From assembly GCA_963760735.1 (NCBI GenBank), contig CAVXEB010000004.1:1798001-1862000 (forward strand): a DNA stretch of 64,000 nt, written 5' to 3'. Origin of the DNA: CF-46 sp963760735. Lineage in GTDB: Bacteria; Chloroflexota; Limnocylindria; Limnocylindrales; CSP1-4. A program made the translations under genes and the position numbers. Positions 47,059 to 54,190 of the stretch are shown one piece after another (the stretch's first letter is position 1; every line of letters begins with the position of its first letter). Below the pieces are notes generated by a model. That model was not told the origin of the DNA. It ran no database searches and saw only the letters and a list, made by a program, of their open reading frames with translations.

Positions 47059-48291
47059 GTGGCCTCATCCAAGCGCGAACCGTCCGACGACGCCGGAACC
47101 GCCGTCGATCTCGCAACCCGGCTGGACATCGAGATTCACAGCCTGGACGCCGAGCTGTCGGAGATCGACATGCTCGTCAACCAGGCGCGCACCGAGGCCA
47201 CCCGGCATGAGCAGAAGCGGGCACAGGCTGCCGACAAGCTGGCCGGCGGGGGGAGCCTGCCGCCCGAGGATCTCGCTGCCCTCAACGCCCAGCTGGTGAC
47301 GCTCACCCGGCGGGCGTCGGTCATGGAGGCCCAGGTCGAGGTCCTCGAGGGCAAGCGGAAGACTCTCGCCCGATCCCGGGAACTGCTCGCGGAGCTGTCC
47401 GCGGCCTACGGGACGGCGACGGCGTCGGAGGGCGCCGGCGTGCCGCGCCTCGGCGCCGGGGCCGGGGCGGATGCCGGCGCACCGATGAGCCGGATCGTCC
47501 TCAACGCCCAGGAGGACCTCCGCCGGGAGATCGCCCGGGCAATGCACGACGGGCCTGCCCAGAGCCTCACGAACATCGTCCTCCAGGCCCAGATCGTCGA
47601 GCGGCTGCTCGAACGCGATCCCGAGGGCGCCGGCGGCGAGCTCCGCCTCCTCGTCCAGATGGTTCAGCAGACGCTGGACGCCACGAAGACGTTCATCTTC
47701 GACGTCCGACCGATGGTCCTCGACGACCTCGGGCTCGTGCCGACCCTTCGGCGAGCTGCCCGAGAACGCGGGCGACGGGCGGGAGTCGCGGTCGAGTTCG
47801 ACTCGATCGGCGCGGATCACCGCATCGAGGTGGACCTCGAGAGCAGCCTCTTCCGGATCGTCGACGAGGCGCTCGCGGCGTACCTCGCCCAGACCCCGGA
47901 CCGCGTCGCCGTCCGACTCGACTGGTCCGACGGCGTCATCGAGGTCGAGGTTGCGGCCCAACGCGATCCCACCGAGCGGATGGCCACGGCGGACCGCCAG
48001 CTGACGCAAGCCGTCGAGGCGGCCGAGTCGGCCGGCAAGGACCTGCCACCCGCGCTCGAGGGGATGCTCGAGGACCGGCGGTCGCAGGCCGAGTCCGCGG
48101 TCTCGTCCGCGCGAGAAGCGGCCGTGGTCTCCCTGCCGCCTGCGACGTGGCACGAGATCGAGCAGCGGGCGCTCACGACCGGGATCGCTGCCGAGCTGTC
48201 GGACGGCGGCGGAACGCTCCGTCTCCGCGTCGACGTCGGCGCGACGAGCGGCGCGGGGGAGACGGCCGATGCGGTGGCTGCGGTCGACTGA
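47059..48291 (+). CDS. Degenerate histidine-kinase-like protein
   Basis: The 410-aa soluble protein has a long N-terminal coiled coil (residues ~25-115). A HisKA_3-like helix with the His retained (H163 in ARAMHDGPAQSL) and VRPMVLDDLGLVPTL follow, as in DegS-like kinases. The expected ATPase region is only partly recognisable: an N-box-like segment (SSLFRIVDEALA) is present, but no DxGxG box is seen, and a helical insertion follows instead. It may be a pseudokinase, a phosphotransfer partner or a dimerisation partner of the kinase at 45170. It starts at GTG 47059, 9 bp after the regulator, and its end overlaps the next pilin-like gene. Confidence 0.7.
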   Translation: MASSKREPSDDAGTAVDLATRLDIEIHSLDAELSEIDMLVNQARTEATRHEQKRAQAADKLAGGGSLPPEDLAALNAQLVTLTRRASVMEAQVEVLEGKRKTLARSRELLAELSAAYGTATASEGAGVPRLGAGAGADAGAPMSRIVLNAQEDLRREIARAMHDGPAQSLTNIVLQAQIVERLLERDPEGAGGELRLLVQMVQQTLDATKTFIFDVRPMVLDDLGLVPTLRRAARERGRRAGVAVEFDSIGADHRIEVDLESSLFRIVDEALAAYLAQTPDRVAVRLDWSDGVIEVEVAAQRDPTERMATADRQLTQAVEAAESAGKDLPPALEGMLEDRRSQAESAVSSAREAAVVSLPPATWHEIEQRALTTGIAAELSDGGGTLRLRVDVGATSGAGETADAVAAVD

Positions 48292-48562
48292 GGGTGGAGC
48301 GAGCGGCGAGCTCGATCCGGGACTCGGATGGAATCTGCGCCCCGCCGGCGTGAACGGCTGCGGCCGCGTCATCGCCCACGCTCCGACGGACCTCCCCTCA
48401 ACCGCATCTCGGTTCGCCGCGGCTGCGGGACAGGGGATCATCGAGTACGGGCTGATCCTGTCGCTATCGGCCGTGCTCGCCGTCGTCCTGCTCGTCGTCT
48501 TCGGCGGGACGCTCAGCGCCCTCCTGCAGGTCGTGGGCGACGCGATCGACGCGGCCACCTGA
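48269..48562 (+). CDS. Flp-like pilin with long leader
   Basis: This 97-aa protein carries a prepilin site in AAAAGQGIIEYGLIL: cleavage after Gly would leave Glu at +5 and Tyr at +6, as in Flp pilins, followed by a hydrophobic helix (SAVLAVVLLVVFG). The ATG at 48269 has GGGGGAGA (48255-48262) 6 nt upstream and overlaps the previous gene; this gives a leader of 54 residues, far longer than the 17 of its neighbours. A GTG at 48350 would shorten it. The mature sequence differs from the other pilins, so it may be a minor pilin or initiator rather than the bulk subunit. Confidence 0.75.
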   Translation: MRWLRSTEGGASGELDPGLGWNLRPAGVNGCGRVIAHAPTDLPSTASRFAAAAGQGIIEYGLILSLSAVLAVVLLVVFGGTLSALLQVVGDAIDAAT

Positions 48563-48701
48563 GCCCGAATCTCCCCTTCGACCGACCAACCACCGGTGGT
48601 GCCCGGTTGGTACCAAATGCCTAGTGCAATTCAGGGGTGCCCTTTGCATGATGGCCCAGCCCTCAGCCGGGGGTTGAGTACTCATCCAGGAGGCTGCCTC
48701 A

Positions 48702-48872
48702 ATGGCGCTCGTTCACCAGTTCCTCGCCTCGCTTCGTCGGGACGAGGAAGGCCAGGGTCTTGCCGAGTACGCGCTGATCCTCGCCCTCATCGCGATCGTG
48801 GCGATCATCGCCCTGATCTTCCTGGGCACCCAGGTCAGCACGATCCTGTCGAAGGTCGGCGCGTCGGTCTAG
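48702..48872 (+). CDS. flp: Flp pilin 1
   Basis: This 56-aa prepilin has a 17-residue leader ending DEEG, then the mature segment QGLAEYALIL with Glu+5 and Tyr+6, a hydrophobic helix and the C-terminus STILSKVGASV. The mature part (39 aa) is the same as in the next two pilin genes, with only silent DNA changes. AGGAGG at 48688-48693 precedes ATG 48702 by 8 nt. A perfect 11-bp hairpin terminator follows. After processing by a TadV/CpaA-type peptidase (not in this window) it would be polymerised by TadA/B/C into the pilus. Confidence 0.93.
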   Translation: MALVHQFLASLRRDEEGQGLAEYALILALIAIVAIIALIFLGTQVSTILSKVGASV

Positions 48873-48893
48873 CCGACATCCCACCGAGACACC

Positions 48894-48927
48894 AGAACCG
48901 CCGGGGCCTTCGGGCTCCGGCGGTTCT
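48894..48927 (+). terminator. Rho-independent-type terminator after flp1
   Basis: A perfect 11-bp inverted repeat (AGAACCGCCGG and its complement) with a 12-nt loop is followed by TCATTGTG. It lies 21 nt after the flp1 stop and probably ends a short, abundant pilin transcript. Confidence 0.8.
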
Positions 48928-49124
48928 TCATTGTGTCCGGATCGGGAGCACCTGCAGCGCCGTGCGGTTCCGGCGGCCGCGGGAGCTGCCCGTAAGGGTC
49001 AGAGAACCGGCGCCGCGAACTGCCCTGGAACGCAAGGGATCGGGGACCTGGCGCGCGTCGCACGGGTCGGGGCGGTGCGAGCCGGCTCCGCCAATCAGGG
49101 CCTCCCGATGCGGCGATCGTCTCA

Positions 49125-49153
49125 TTGACACCACTCCGCGTTCCCCAATACCT
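49125..49153 (+). promoter_or_regulatory. Promoter of flp2
   Basis: TTGACA (49125-49130), a 17-bp spacer and ATACCT (49148-49153) form a good sigma-70-type promoter about 64 bp upstream of the flp2 start. A full -35 is unusual here, because most genes in the window show only a -10-like box. Confidence 0.6.
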
Positions 49154-49216
49154 TGACGGCCGCCTTCGGGTTTTCAGAACCCCGGGGAGCCTCGAGGAAA
49201 GGAGGTATTGCCCAAC

Positions 49217-49387
49217 ATGACGTTCTTCACCGCACTCATGTCCTCGCTTCGTCGAGACGAGGAAGGCCAGGGTCTCGCCGAGTACGCGCTGATCCTCGCC
49301 CTCATCGCGATCGTGGCGATCATCGCCCTGATCTTCCTCGGCACCCAGGTCAGCACGATCCTTTCGAAGGTCGGCGCCTCGGTCTAG
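49217..49387 (+). CDS. flp: Flp pilin 2
   Basis: This 56-aa prepilin (leader MTFFTALMSSLRRDEEG) has the mature part QGLAEYALIL to KVGASV, identical to flp1 and flp3. AAAGGAGG (49198-49205) precedes ATG 49217 by 11 nt. It has its own TTGACA promoter upstream and its own hairpin terminator downstream, so it is expressed as a separate unit. The coding DNA from the DEEG codons onward is almost identical to its neighbours, pointing to recent duplication or continuing gene conversion. Only the leader differs. Confidence 0.93.
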   Translation: MTFFTALMSSLRRDEEGQGLAEYALILALIAIVAIIALIFLGTQVSTILSKVGASV

Positions 49388-49403
49388 CCATCAGCTGCAC
49401 ACT

Positions 49404-49436
49404 CGACCGCCGGCGCCCCTCGGGGACCGGCGGTCG
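49404..49436 (+). terminator. Terminator after flp2
   Basis: A perfect 10-bp inverted repeat (CGACCGCCGG and its complement) with a 13-nt loop is followed by TTCC, 16 nt after the stop codon. Its core matches the terminators of flp1 and flp3. Confidence 0.75.
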
Positions 49437-49497
49437 TTCCATGTCCGGGCCCACGCTCCGCCCTCTGCGCGCGGGCAACAGGTTTCCGAACCTTCGC

Positions 49498-49527
49498 TTG
49501 ACGGGCGACGACGGCGCCTCGTAAGGT
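49498..49527 (+). promoter_or_regulatory. Promoter of flp3
   Basis: TTGACG (49498-49503), an 18-bp spacer and TAAGGT (49522-49527) lie about 52 bp upstream of flp3. The arrangement repeats that of flp2. Confidence 0.5.
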
Positions 49528-49579
49528 TCGCCGGCCCCCGAAGACAGGGGAGTCTTCGAGGAAAGGAGGTCCATCCAAC

Positions 49580-49750
49580 ATGTCGATTCTGAATGCACTC
49601 ATCGCTTCCTTCCGCCGGGACGAGGAAGGCCAGGGTCTCGCCGAGTACGCGCTGATCCTCGCCCTCATCGCGATCGTGGCGATCATCGCCCTGATCTTCC
49701 TGGGCACCCAGGTCAGCACGATCCTGTCGAAGGTCGGCGCCTCGGTCTAG
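49580..49750 (+). CDS. flp: Flp pilin 3
   Basis: This 56-aa prepilin (leader MSILNALIASFRRDEEG) has the same 39-aa mature sequence as flp1 and flp2. AGGAGG (about 49565) precedes ATG 49580 by roughly 10 nt. An independent promoter and terminator flank it. Three genes for the same mature subunit imply a high dosage of major pilin or regulated use of different leaders and promoters. Nothing in the sequence suggests that any copy is inactive. Confidence 0.93.
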   Translation: MSILNALIASFRRDEEGQGLAEYALILALIAIVAIIALIFLGTQVSTILSKVGASV

Positions 49751-49762
49751 TCGAGCTTCACG

Positions 49763-49795
49763 GAACCGCCGGCCGCCACGCGGCGCCGGCGGTTC
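49763..49795 (+). terminator. Terminator after flp3
   Basis: A perfect 10-bp inverted repeat (GAACCGCCGG and its complement) surrounds a 13-nt loop and is followed by ATCCTTGTG, 12 nt after the stop. Confidence 0.75.
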
Positions 49796-49857
49796 ATCCT
49801 TGTGTGGACCTTGAAGGGACCGGTGCGTGACCGCCACGCGCCATACCATCAGGCCTA

Positions 49858-49885
49858 TTGACAGGTCCACCACACGGCCTACCGT
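49858..49885 (+). promoter_or_regulatory. Promoter of flp4
   Basis: TTGACA (49858-49863), a 16-bp spacer and TACCGT (49880-49885) lie about 80 bp upstream of the flp4 start. Confidence 0.55.
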
Positions 49886-49964
49886 GCGTCGTGCCGGGGG
49901 CGCTTTGATCCCGTCCTCCGGGAATGCGCTCATTCGGGACGTTCGACGGAAGGAGGTGAATCAG

Positions 49965-50156
49965 GTGTCCCATCTCCGGCGGATCGCCGCCCAGCTGCGA
50001 GAGTCGTGGCGCGACGAGAACGGCCAGGGTCTGGCCGAATACGCACTCATCCTTGCCCTCATCGCGATCGTCGCCATCGTTGCCCTCATCTTCATGGGGC
50101 AGCAGGTCAGCGACAAGCTCAGCGTCATCGGAAGCACGATCAAATCCGTCCAGTAG
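49965..50156 (+). CDS. flp: Flp pilin 4 (variant)
   Basis: This 63-aa prepilin has leader VSHLRRIAAQLRESWRDENG and mature part QGLAEYALILALIAIVAIVALIF, ending VIGSTIKSVQ. The helix matches the other pilins but the C-terminus differs and is longer, so it may be an alternative or minor subunit. GTG 49965 has a strong AAGGAGGTG about 8 nt upstream. A longer in-frame reading to 49827 crosses its own promoter and was rejected. A 12-bp hairpin terminator follows. Confidence 0.9.
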   Translation: MSHLRRIAAQLRESWRDENGQGLAEYALILALIAIVAIVALIFMGQQVSDKLSVIGSTIKSVQ

Positions 50157-50182
50157 CCCGCGACACGAACGCTCTCATTTCG

Positions 50183-50212
50183 ACGGCCCGTCCGGTCCTG
50201 CGGACGGGCCGT
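50183..50212 (+). terminator. Terminator after flp4
   Basis: A perfect 12-bp inverted repeat (ACGGCCCGTCCG and its complement) has a 6-nt loop and ends in GTTTCG. It separates the pilin array from the assembly operon. Confidence 0.8.
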
Positions 50213-50309
50213 TTCGCGTCCCGCGCATCGCCCGTCCGGGATCCGTTGCATCGCACCGCGAGCCCTTGCGAATCACCTTGCGTCGTGCGTGATTTCTTGC
50301 CGTTTCTTC

Positions 50310-50336
50310 CCAATGGTCCTAGCCCATTGGTATAGT
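50310..50336 (+). promoter_or_regulatory. Promoter with overlapping operator upstream of cpaB
   Basis: CCAATGG and CCATTGG form a perfect 7-bp inverted repeat with 7-nt spacing (50310-50330). It directly abuts the -10 box TATAGT (50331-50336) and so covers the -35 position. A second possible -10, TAGAGT, lies at 50358-50363. A regulator bound here could repress or activate the pilus-assembly operon; the NarL-type protein at 46312 is a candidate. Confidence 0.5.
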
Positions 50337-50398
50337 CGCGCGCTCAATTCCCGGTGCTAGAGTGCAACCACCTGTCACACGGCTCGGGGAGACCTAAC

Positions 50399-51298
50399 TT
50401 GAAGCGCTCGAATCGTCTTGTCCTGCTCGTCGGGGTGTTCCTGGCGGTCATTGCGTTCGTGGGGATTGCCCTGCTTTTGCAGGGCGGCGGCGGCGGAAAC
50501 ACCGCCAACAACGCGCCGCCGACAACCCTGCCGACCGTCATCGCGAAGCAGGACATCGGACTGGGGGTCACCGTCACGGCTGACATGGTCGAGACCCAGA
50601 CGCTCGACGTCGCGAACCGCAAGCCGACCGCCTTCGGCGATCCGAGCCAGGTCGTCGGGCAGATCGCGCGCCGGCCGATCAAGGCGACGAGCCAGCTGGA
50701 GTCCGCTGACTTCGACACGAGCGGCACCGGTTGCGCGACCATCAATGTGCCCGCGGGCCAGCGCGCCATCTCCGTCCAGGTCGACCAGGTCTCCGGCGTC
50801 GGCACCGTCATCAACACGGGCGACTACGTCGACCTCCTCGTCGGCTTCACCGGTGACAAGTTCCCCGTCGTGACCGTCAACCCGCAGGACGACTCGATCA
50901 GCGTCGTGAGCGGCCTGAACGGGACGAGCGTCAAGCTCCTCCTCGAGGGCATGCAGGTCCTCTGCCGTCAGCTCCCGCCGCCGACCACCACTCAGGCTCA
51001 GACCACCGAGGGCCAGACGCCCAGCGGCCAGCCGACGACATCGCTCAACGGCCAGCAGGAGATCGTCATCGTCTCGGTGACGCCGGCCCAGGCCGAGGTG
51101 ATCAAGTTCGCCCAGCTGGACGGCTCGATCAGCCTGATCCTCCGCTCCTCGAAGGACTTCGTCGACGACCTGGGCAACCCAGTCGTCACCCCGCCCGCCG
51201 GCACGGAGGGCGCCACGCTCAAGAAGCTGACCACCGACTTCGCGGTTCCGATCCCGGAGCTCGTGGAGGCCATCCTCCCCGCCCAGGCCCGCCGCTAA
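50399..51298 (+). CDS. cpaB: Pilus assembly protein CpaB/RcpC
   Basis: The 299-aa protein has an N-terminal membrane anchor (LVLLVGVFLAVIAFVGIALLL), then an SAF-like domain (VIAKQDIGLGVTVTADMVE, then VVGQIARRPI) and an RcpC/CpaB domain (VPAGQRAISVQVDQVSGV, GDYVDLLVG), with a Thr/Gln-rich linker. It acts outside the membrane in Tad pilus assembly. TTG 50399 has GGGGAGA about 7 nt upstream and directly precedes the basic KRSNR anchor start; the GTG at 50354 lies close to the promoter and lacks a binding site. It opens the assembly operon. Confidence 0.9.
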   Translation: MKRSNRLVLLVGVFLAVIAFVGIALLLQGGGGGNTANNAPPTTLPTVIAKQDIGLGVTVTADMVETQTLDVANRKPTAFGDPSQVVGQIARRPIKATSQLESADFDTSGTGCATINVPAGQRAISVQVDQVSGVGTVINTGDYVDLLVGFTGDKFPVVTVNPQDDSISVVSGLNGTSVKLLLEGMQVLCRQLPPPTTTQAQTTEGQTPSGQPTTSLNGQQEIVIVSVTPAQAEVIKFAQLDGSISLILRSSKDFVDDLGNPVVTPPAGTEGATLKKLTTDFAVPIPELVEAILPAQARR

Positions 51299-51448
51299 GC
51301 GGCCCAGGCCCCAGCCGGTCGCGAGAGCCACCGGACCGATCCAGCCAAGCGCGACGGGCGCGTCGGACCCCAGGTCCCGCGCCCGTCCAACGCTCCGGGG
51401 ACAACGCCCCGGCCATCCCCGCAGCAGCGAGACCCGGACCACCGACGA

Positions 51449-52708
51449 ATGGCCGACCAGATCCGTGTCCTGATCGTGGACGACATCCCGGAGACCCGCG
51501 ACCACCTGACGAAGCTTCTCGGGTTCGAGAGCGACATCGAGGTGGTCGGGTCGGCCGCATCCGGCAGCGAATCGCTGTCGATGGCGGGCCAGCTCCTGCC
51601 GGACGTCGTCCTCATGGACATCAACATGCCCGACATGGACGGGATCGCCGCGACGGAGAAGCTCTCCGCGCAGGTGCCGACCGCCTCGGTCGTGATGATG
51701 TCGGTCCAGGGCGAAGCCGACTACCTGCGCCGCTCGATGCTCGCCGGTGCTCGCGAGTTCCTCGTCAAGCCGTTCAGCAGCGACGAGCTCACCGCCTCGA
51801 TCCGCCAGGTCTACACACGCGAGCAGGACAAGCTCAGCCGGATGGCCGTCGCGCCGGTCGCGACCGGGACGCCCTCGGGCGGCTCGGGCGGCGGCGAGGA
51901 CGGCGGTGGCGACGGCCAGATCGTCGCGATCTTCAGCCCGAAGGGCGGCGTCGGCCGGACGACCGTCGCGGTCAACCTCGCGGTTGCCGCGGCCACGGAG
52001 CTCGGCAAGACGGTCGTCCTCGTCGACGGCTCGTTCCAGTTCGGCGACGTCGGCGTCCTGCTGAACCTGAACCCGAAGAACAAGTCGATCGCGGACCTCG
52101 TGCCGGAGCTCGAAGCCGGCGAGCCCGAGTCGCTCGACACGTTCATCATCAACCACTCCGCGGGCATCCGGGTCCTCCTCGCCCCGCCGTCGCCGGAGAT
52201 GGCCGAGCTCATCACCCCCTCCGGCGTGCGACGCGTTCTCGAAGCGCTCCGCCGCGGCCACGACCTCGTGATCGTCGATTGCACCTCGTGGTTCAACGAG
52301 ACGACGCTCGCGATCCTCGATGCGGCGGACATCGTCATGACGATGCTCAGCCTCGAGATCACGAGCATCAAGAACATGCGGCTGTTCCTGGAGGTCGCCG
52401 AGCAGCTCGGCTACGACCAGAACAAGGTCAAGCTCGTGCTCAACCGGGCGGACTCCAGCCTCGGCATCCGCGTCTCCGACGTGGAGAGCTCGATCGGCCG
52501 GAAGGTCGATCACACGATCGTGAGCGACGGACGGTCCGTCGTGTACGCCTTGAATCGGGGCGTACCGTTCTTCCTCTCCAACCGGGAGGCGCAGGTGTCG
52601 CAGGACATCCTTCGCCTGGCCGAGTCGATCGCCGGGGCACGGGCTGTCGCCCCGCGCGAAGATGTCCGGAAGACAGCCCAGAAGAAGTCGTTGTTCTCAT
52701 TCCGATGA
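51449..52708 (+). CDS. cpaE: CpaE/TadZ-like protein: receiver domain plus MinD/ParA ATPase
   Basis: The 419-aa protein has a receiver domain at about residues 5-125, with acidic D11/D12, phospho-acceptor D57 (VVLMDINMP) and Lys107, so it appears phosphorylatable. A Gly-rich linker follows, then a MinD-like ATPase with deviant Walker A KGGVGRTT (165-172) and Walker B-like DLVIVDC. TadZ/CpaE proteins place the pilus machine at the pole. In many CpaE proteins the receiver is degenerate; here the key residues are kept. It may be a second output of the kinase at 45170. It precedes tadA by 47 bp. Confidence 0.9.
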   Translation: MADQIRVLIVDDIPETRDHLTKLLGFESDIEVVGSAASGSESLSMAGQLLPDVVLMDINMPDMDGIAATEKLSAQVPTASVVMMSVQGEADYLRRSMLAGAREFLVKPFSSDELTASIRQVYTREQDKLSRMAVAPVATGTPSGGSGGGEDGGGDGQIVAIFSPKGGVGRTTVAVNLAVAAATELGKTVVLVDGSFQFGDVGVLLNLNPKNKSIADLVPELEAGEPESLDTFIINHSAGIRVLLAPPSPEMAELITPSGVRRVLEALRRGHDLVIVDCTSWFNETTLAILDAADIVMTMLSLEITSIKNMRLFLEVAEQLGYDQNKVKLVLNRADSSLGIRVSDVESSIGRKVDHTIVSDGRSVVYALNRGVPFFLSNREAQVSQDILRLAESIAGARAVAPREDVRKTAQKKSLFSFR

Positions 52709-52755
52709 TGTCGTCGGTCACAGCGAGCGTCAAGGCGCGATAAGGGGTTGATGAG

Positions 52756-54171
52756 ATGTCACTGCTGAAGCGGATCGAGAGCGCTCGACCGGGCGCCGGA
52801 CCGGCCCCGGTCTCGCCCGGCGTGCCGGCTGCCCCGGGTGGCCCGGTGGCCCCGGGCGGGCCGAGCGGAGCGACGCCTCCGGCCCAGCGCCTGATGACCC
52901 AGGCACCGGTCCGGGAGTCGTTCCGCGACGTCAAGTTCCGGATCCAGAGCCGCGTCATCCAGGACCTGGACCCGAAGCTCGACCTGTCGAACCAGGTCGA
53001 GGTCCGGCGCCAGATCGAGGAGATCTTCGGCAAGGTCATCGACGAGGAGGGCCTCGCCCTGACCCGCGCCGAGCGCGTCCGGATGCTCGAGCAGATCACC
53101 GACGAGATCATCGGCCTCGGTCCGTTGGAGCCTCTCCTCCGCGACGAGTCGATCTCGGAGGTCATGGTCAACGGCCCGCGCCAGGTCTACATCGAGCGAT
53201 CGGGCAAGCTCGAGCTCACGAACGTCGTCTTCCAGAACGACGACCACGTCATGCGGATCATCGACCGGATCATCGCGCCGATCGGTCGCCGCGTCGACGA
53301 GTCGTCGCCGATGGTCGACGCCCGCCTGACCGATGGATCGCGCGTGAACGCGATCATTCCGCCCCTGTCGCTCGTCGGCCCCGTGATCACGATCCGGAAG
53401 TTCTCGGCCTCGCCCTTCACGGTCGACGACCTCGTCCGCTTCGGCACCGCGACCCCGGACATGTTCGACTTCCTCCGCGCCTGCGTGGAGGCCCGCCTGA
53501 ACATCTTCGTGTCCGGCGGCACCGGCTCGGGCAAGACGACGACGCTCAACGTCCTCTCCTCGTTCATCCCGAACGACGAGCGGATCGTCACGATCGAGGA
53601 CGCGGCCGAGCTCCAGCTCCGCCAGGAGCACGTCGTGACCCTCGAGTCCCGCCCGCCGAACATCGAAGGCAAGGGCGCCATCCCGATCCGCGAGCTCGTC
53701 CGGAACTCGCTCCGGATGCGGCCCGACCGGATCATCGTCGGAGAGTGCCGCGCCGGTGAGGCGCTGGACATGCTCCAGGCGATGAACACCGGTCACGACG
53801 GATCGATGTCGACCGGCCACGCCAACAGCCCGCGCGACATGCTCGCCCGGCTCGAGACGATGGTCCTCATGGCCGGCGTCGACCTCCCGGTCCGCGCCAT
53901 CCGCGAGCAGATCGCCTCGGCGGTCGACCTGATCGTCCAGCAGAGCCGTCTGAAGGACGGCACCCGGAAGATCGTCAACATCACCGAGGTCCAGGGCATG
54001 GAAGGCGACGTCATCGTCATGCAGGACGTGTTCGTCTTCGAGCAGACCGGTGTCGTCGAAGGCAAGATCCAGGGCCGCCTGAAGGCGACCGGGATCCGGC
54101 CGAAGTTCGTCGAGAAGTTCGAGGTGATGGGCATCCATCTGCCTCCGGGCCTCTTCGGCTTCAGCTACTGA
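52756..54171 (+). CDS. tadA: Tad pilus secretion ATPase TadA/CpaF
   Basis: The 471-aa ATPase has an N-terminal Pro/Gly-rich stretch (residues 10-45), an N-terminal domain (LGPLEPLLRDESISEVMVNGP), a Walker A GGTGSGKTTT (about 253-262), an Asp box in TIEDAAELQL, and a Walker B/His-box region with DRIIVGECRAGEALDML and GHDGSMSTGHANS. It powers pilin polymerisation from the cytoplasm as a hexamer. ATG 52756 has AAGGGG upstream. It lies between cpaE and tadB in the usual Tad order. Confidence 0.96.
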   Translation: MSLLKRIESARPGAGPAPVSPGVPAAPGGPVAPGGPSGATPPAQRLMTQAPVRESFRDVKFRIQSRVIQDLDPKLDLSNQVEVRRQIEEIFGKVIDEEGLALTRAERVRMLEQITDEIIGLGPLEPLLRDESISEVMVNGPRQVYIERSGKLELTNVVFQNDDHVMRIIDRIIAPIGRRVDESSPMVDARLTDGSRVNAIIPPLSLVGPVITIRKFSASPFTVDDLVRFGTATPDMFDFLRACVEARLNIFVSGGTGSGKTTTLNVLSSFIPNDERIVTIEDAAELQLRQEHVVTLESRPPNIEGKGAIPIRELVRNSLRMRPDRIIVGECRAGEALDMLQAMNTGHDGSMSTGHANSPRDMLARLETMVLMAGVDLPVRAIREQIASAVDLIVQQSRLKDGTRKIVNITEVQGMEGDVIVMQDVFVFEQTGVVEGKIQGRLKATGIRPKFVEKFEVMGIHLPPGLFGFSY

Positions 54172-54190
54172 GCGGGGAGGAGACCGAGCA

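Noticed and set aside
48607..48616. TTGGTACCAA palindrome upstream of flp1
   Set aside because: It is a perfect 10-bp palindrome, but no clear promoter accompanies it, so it is too short to call an operator.
48464..49156. Open frames in other frames over the pilin array
   Set aside because: They repeat with the pilin DNA and include the terminator hairpins; the 56-aa pilins in the correct frame explain the region.
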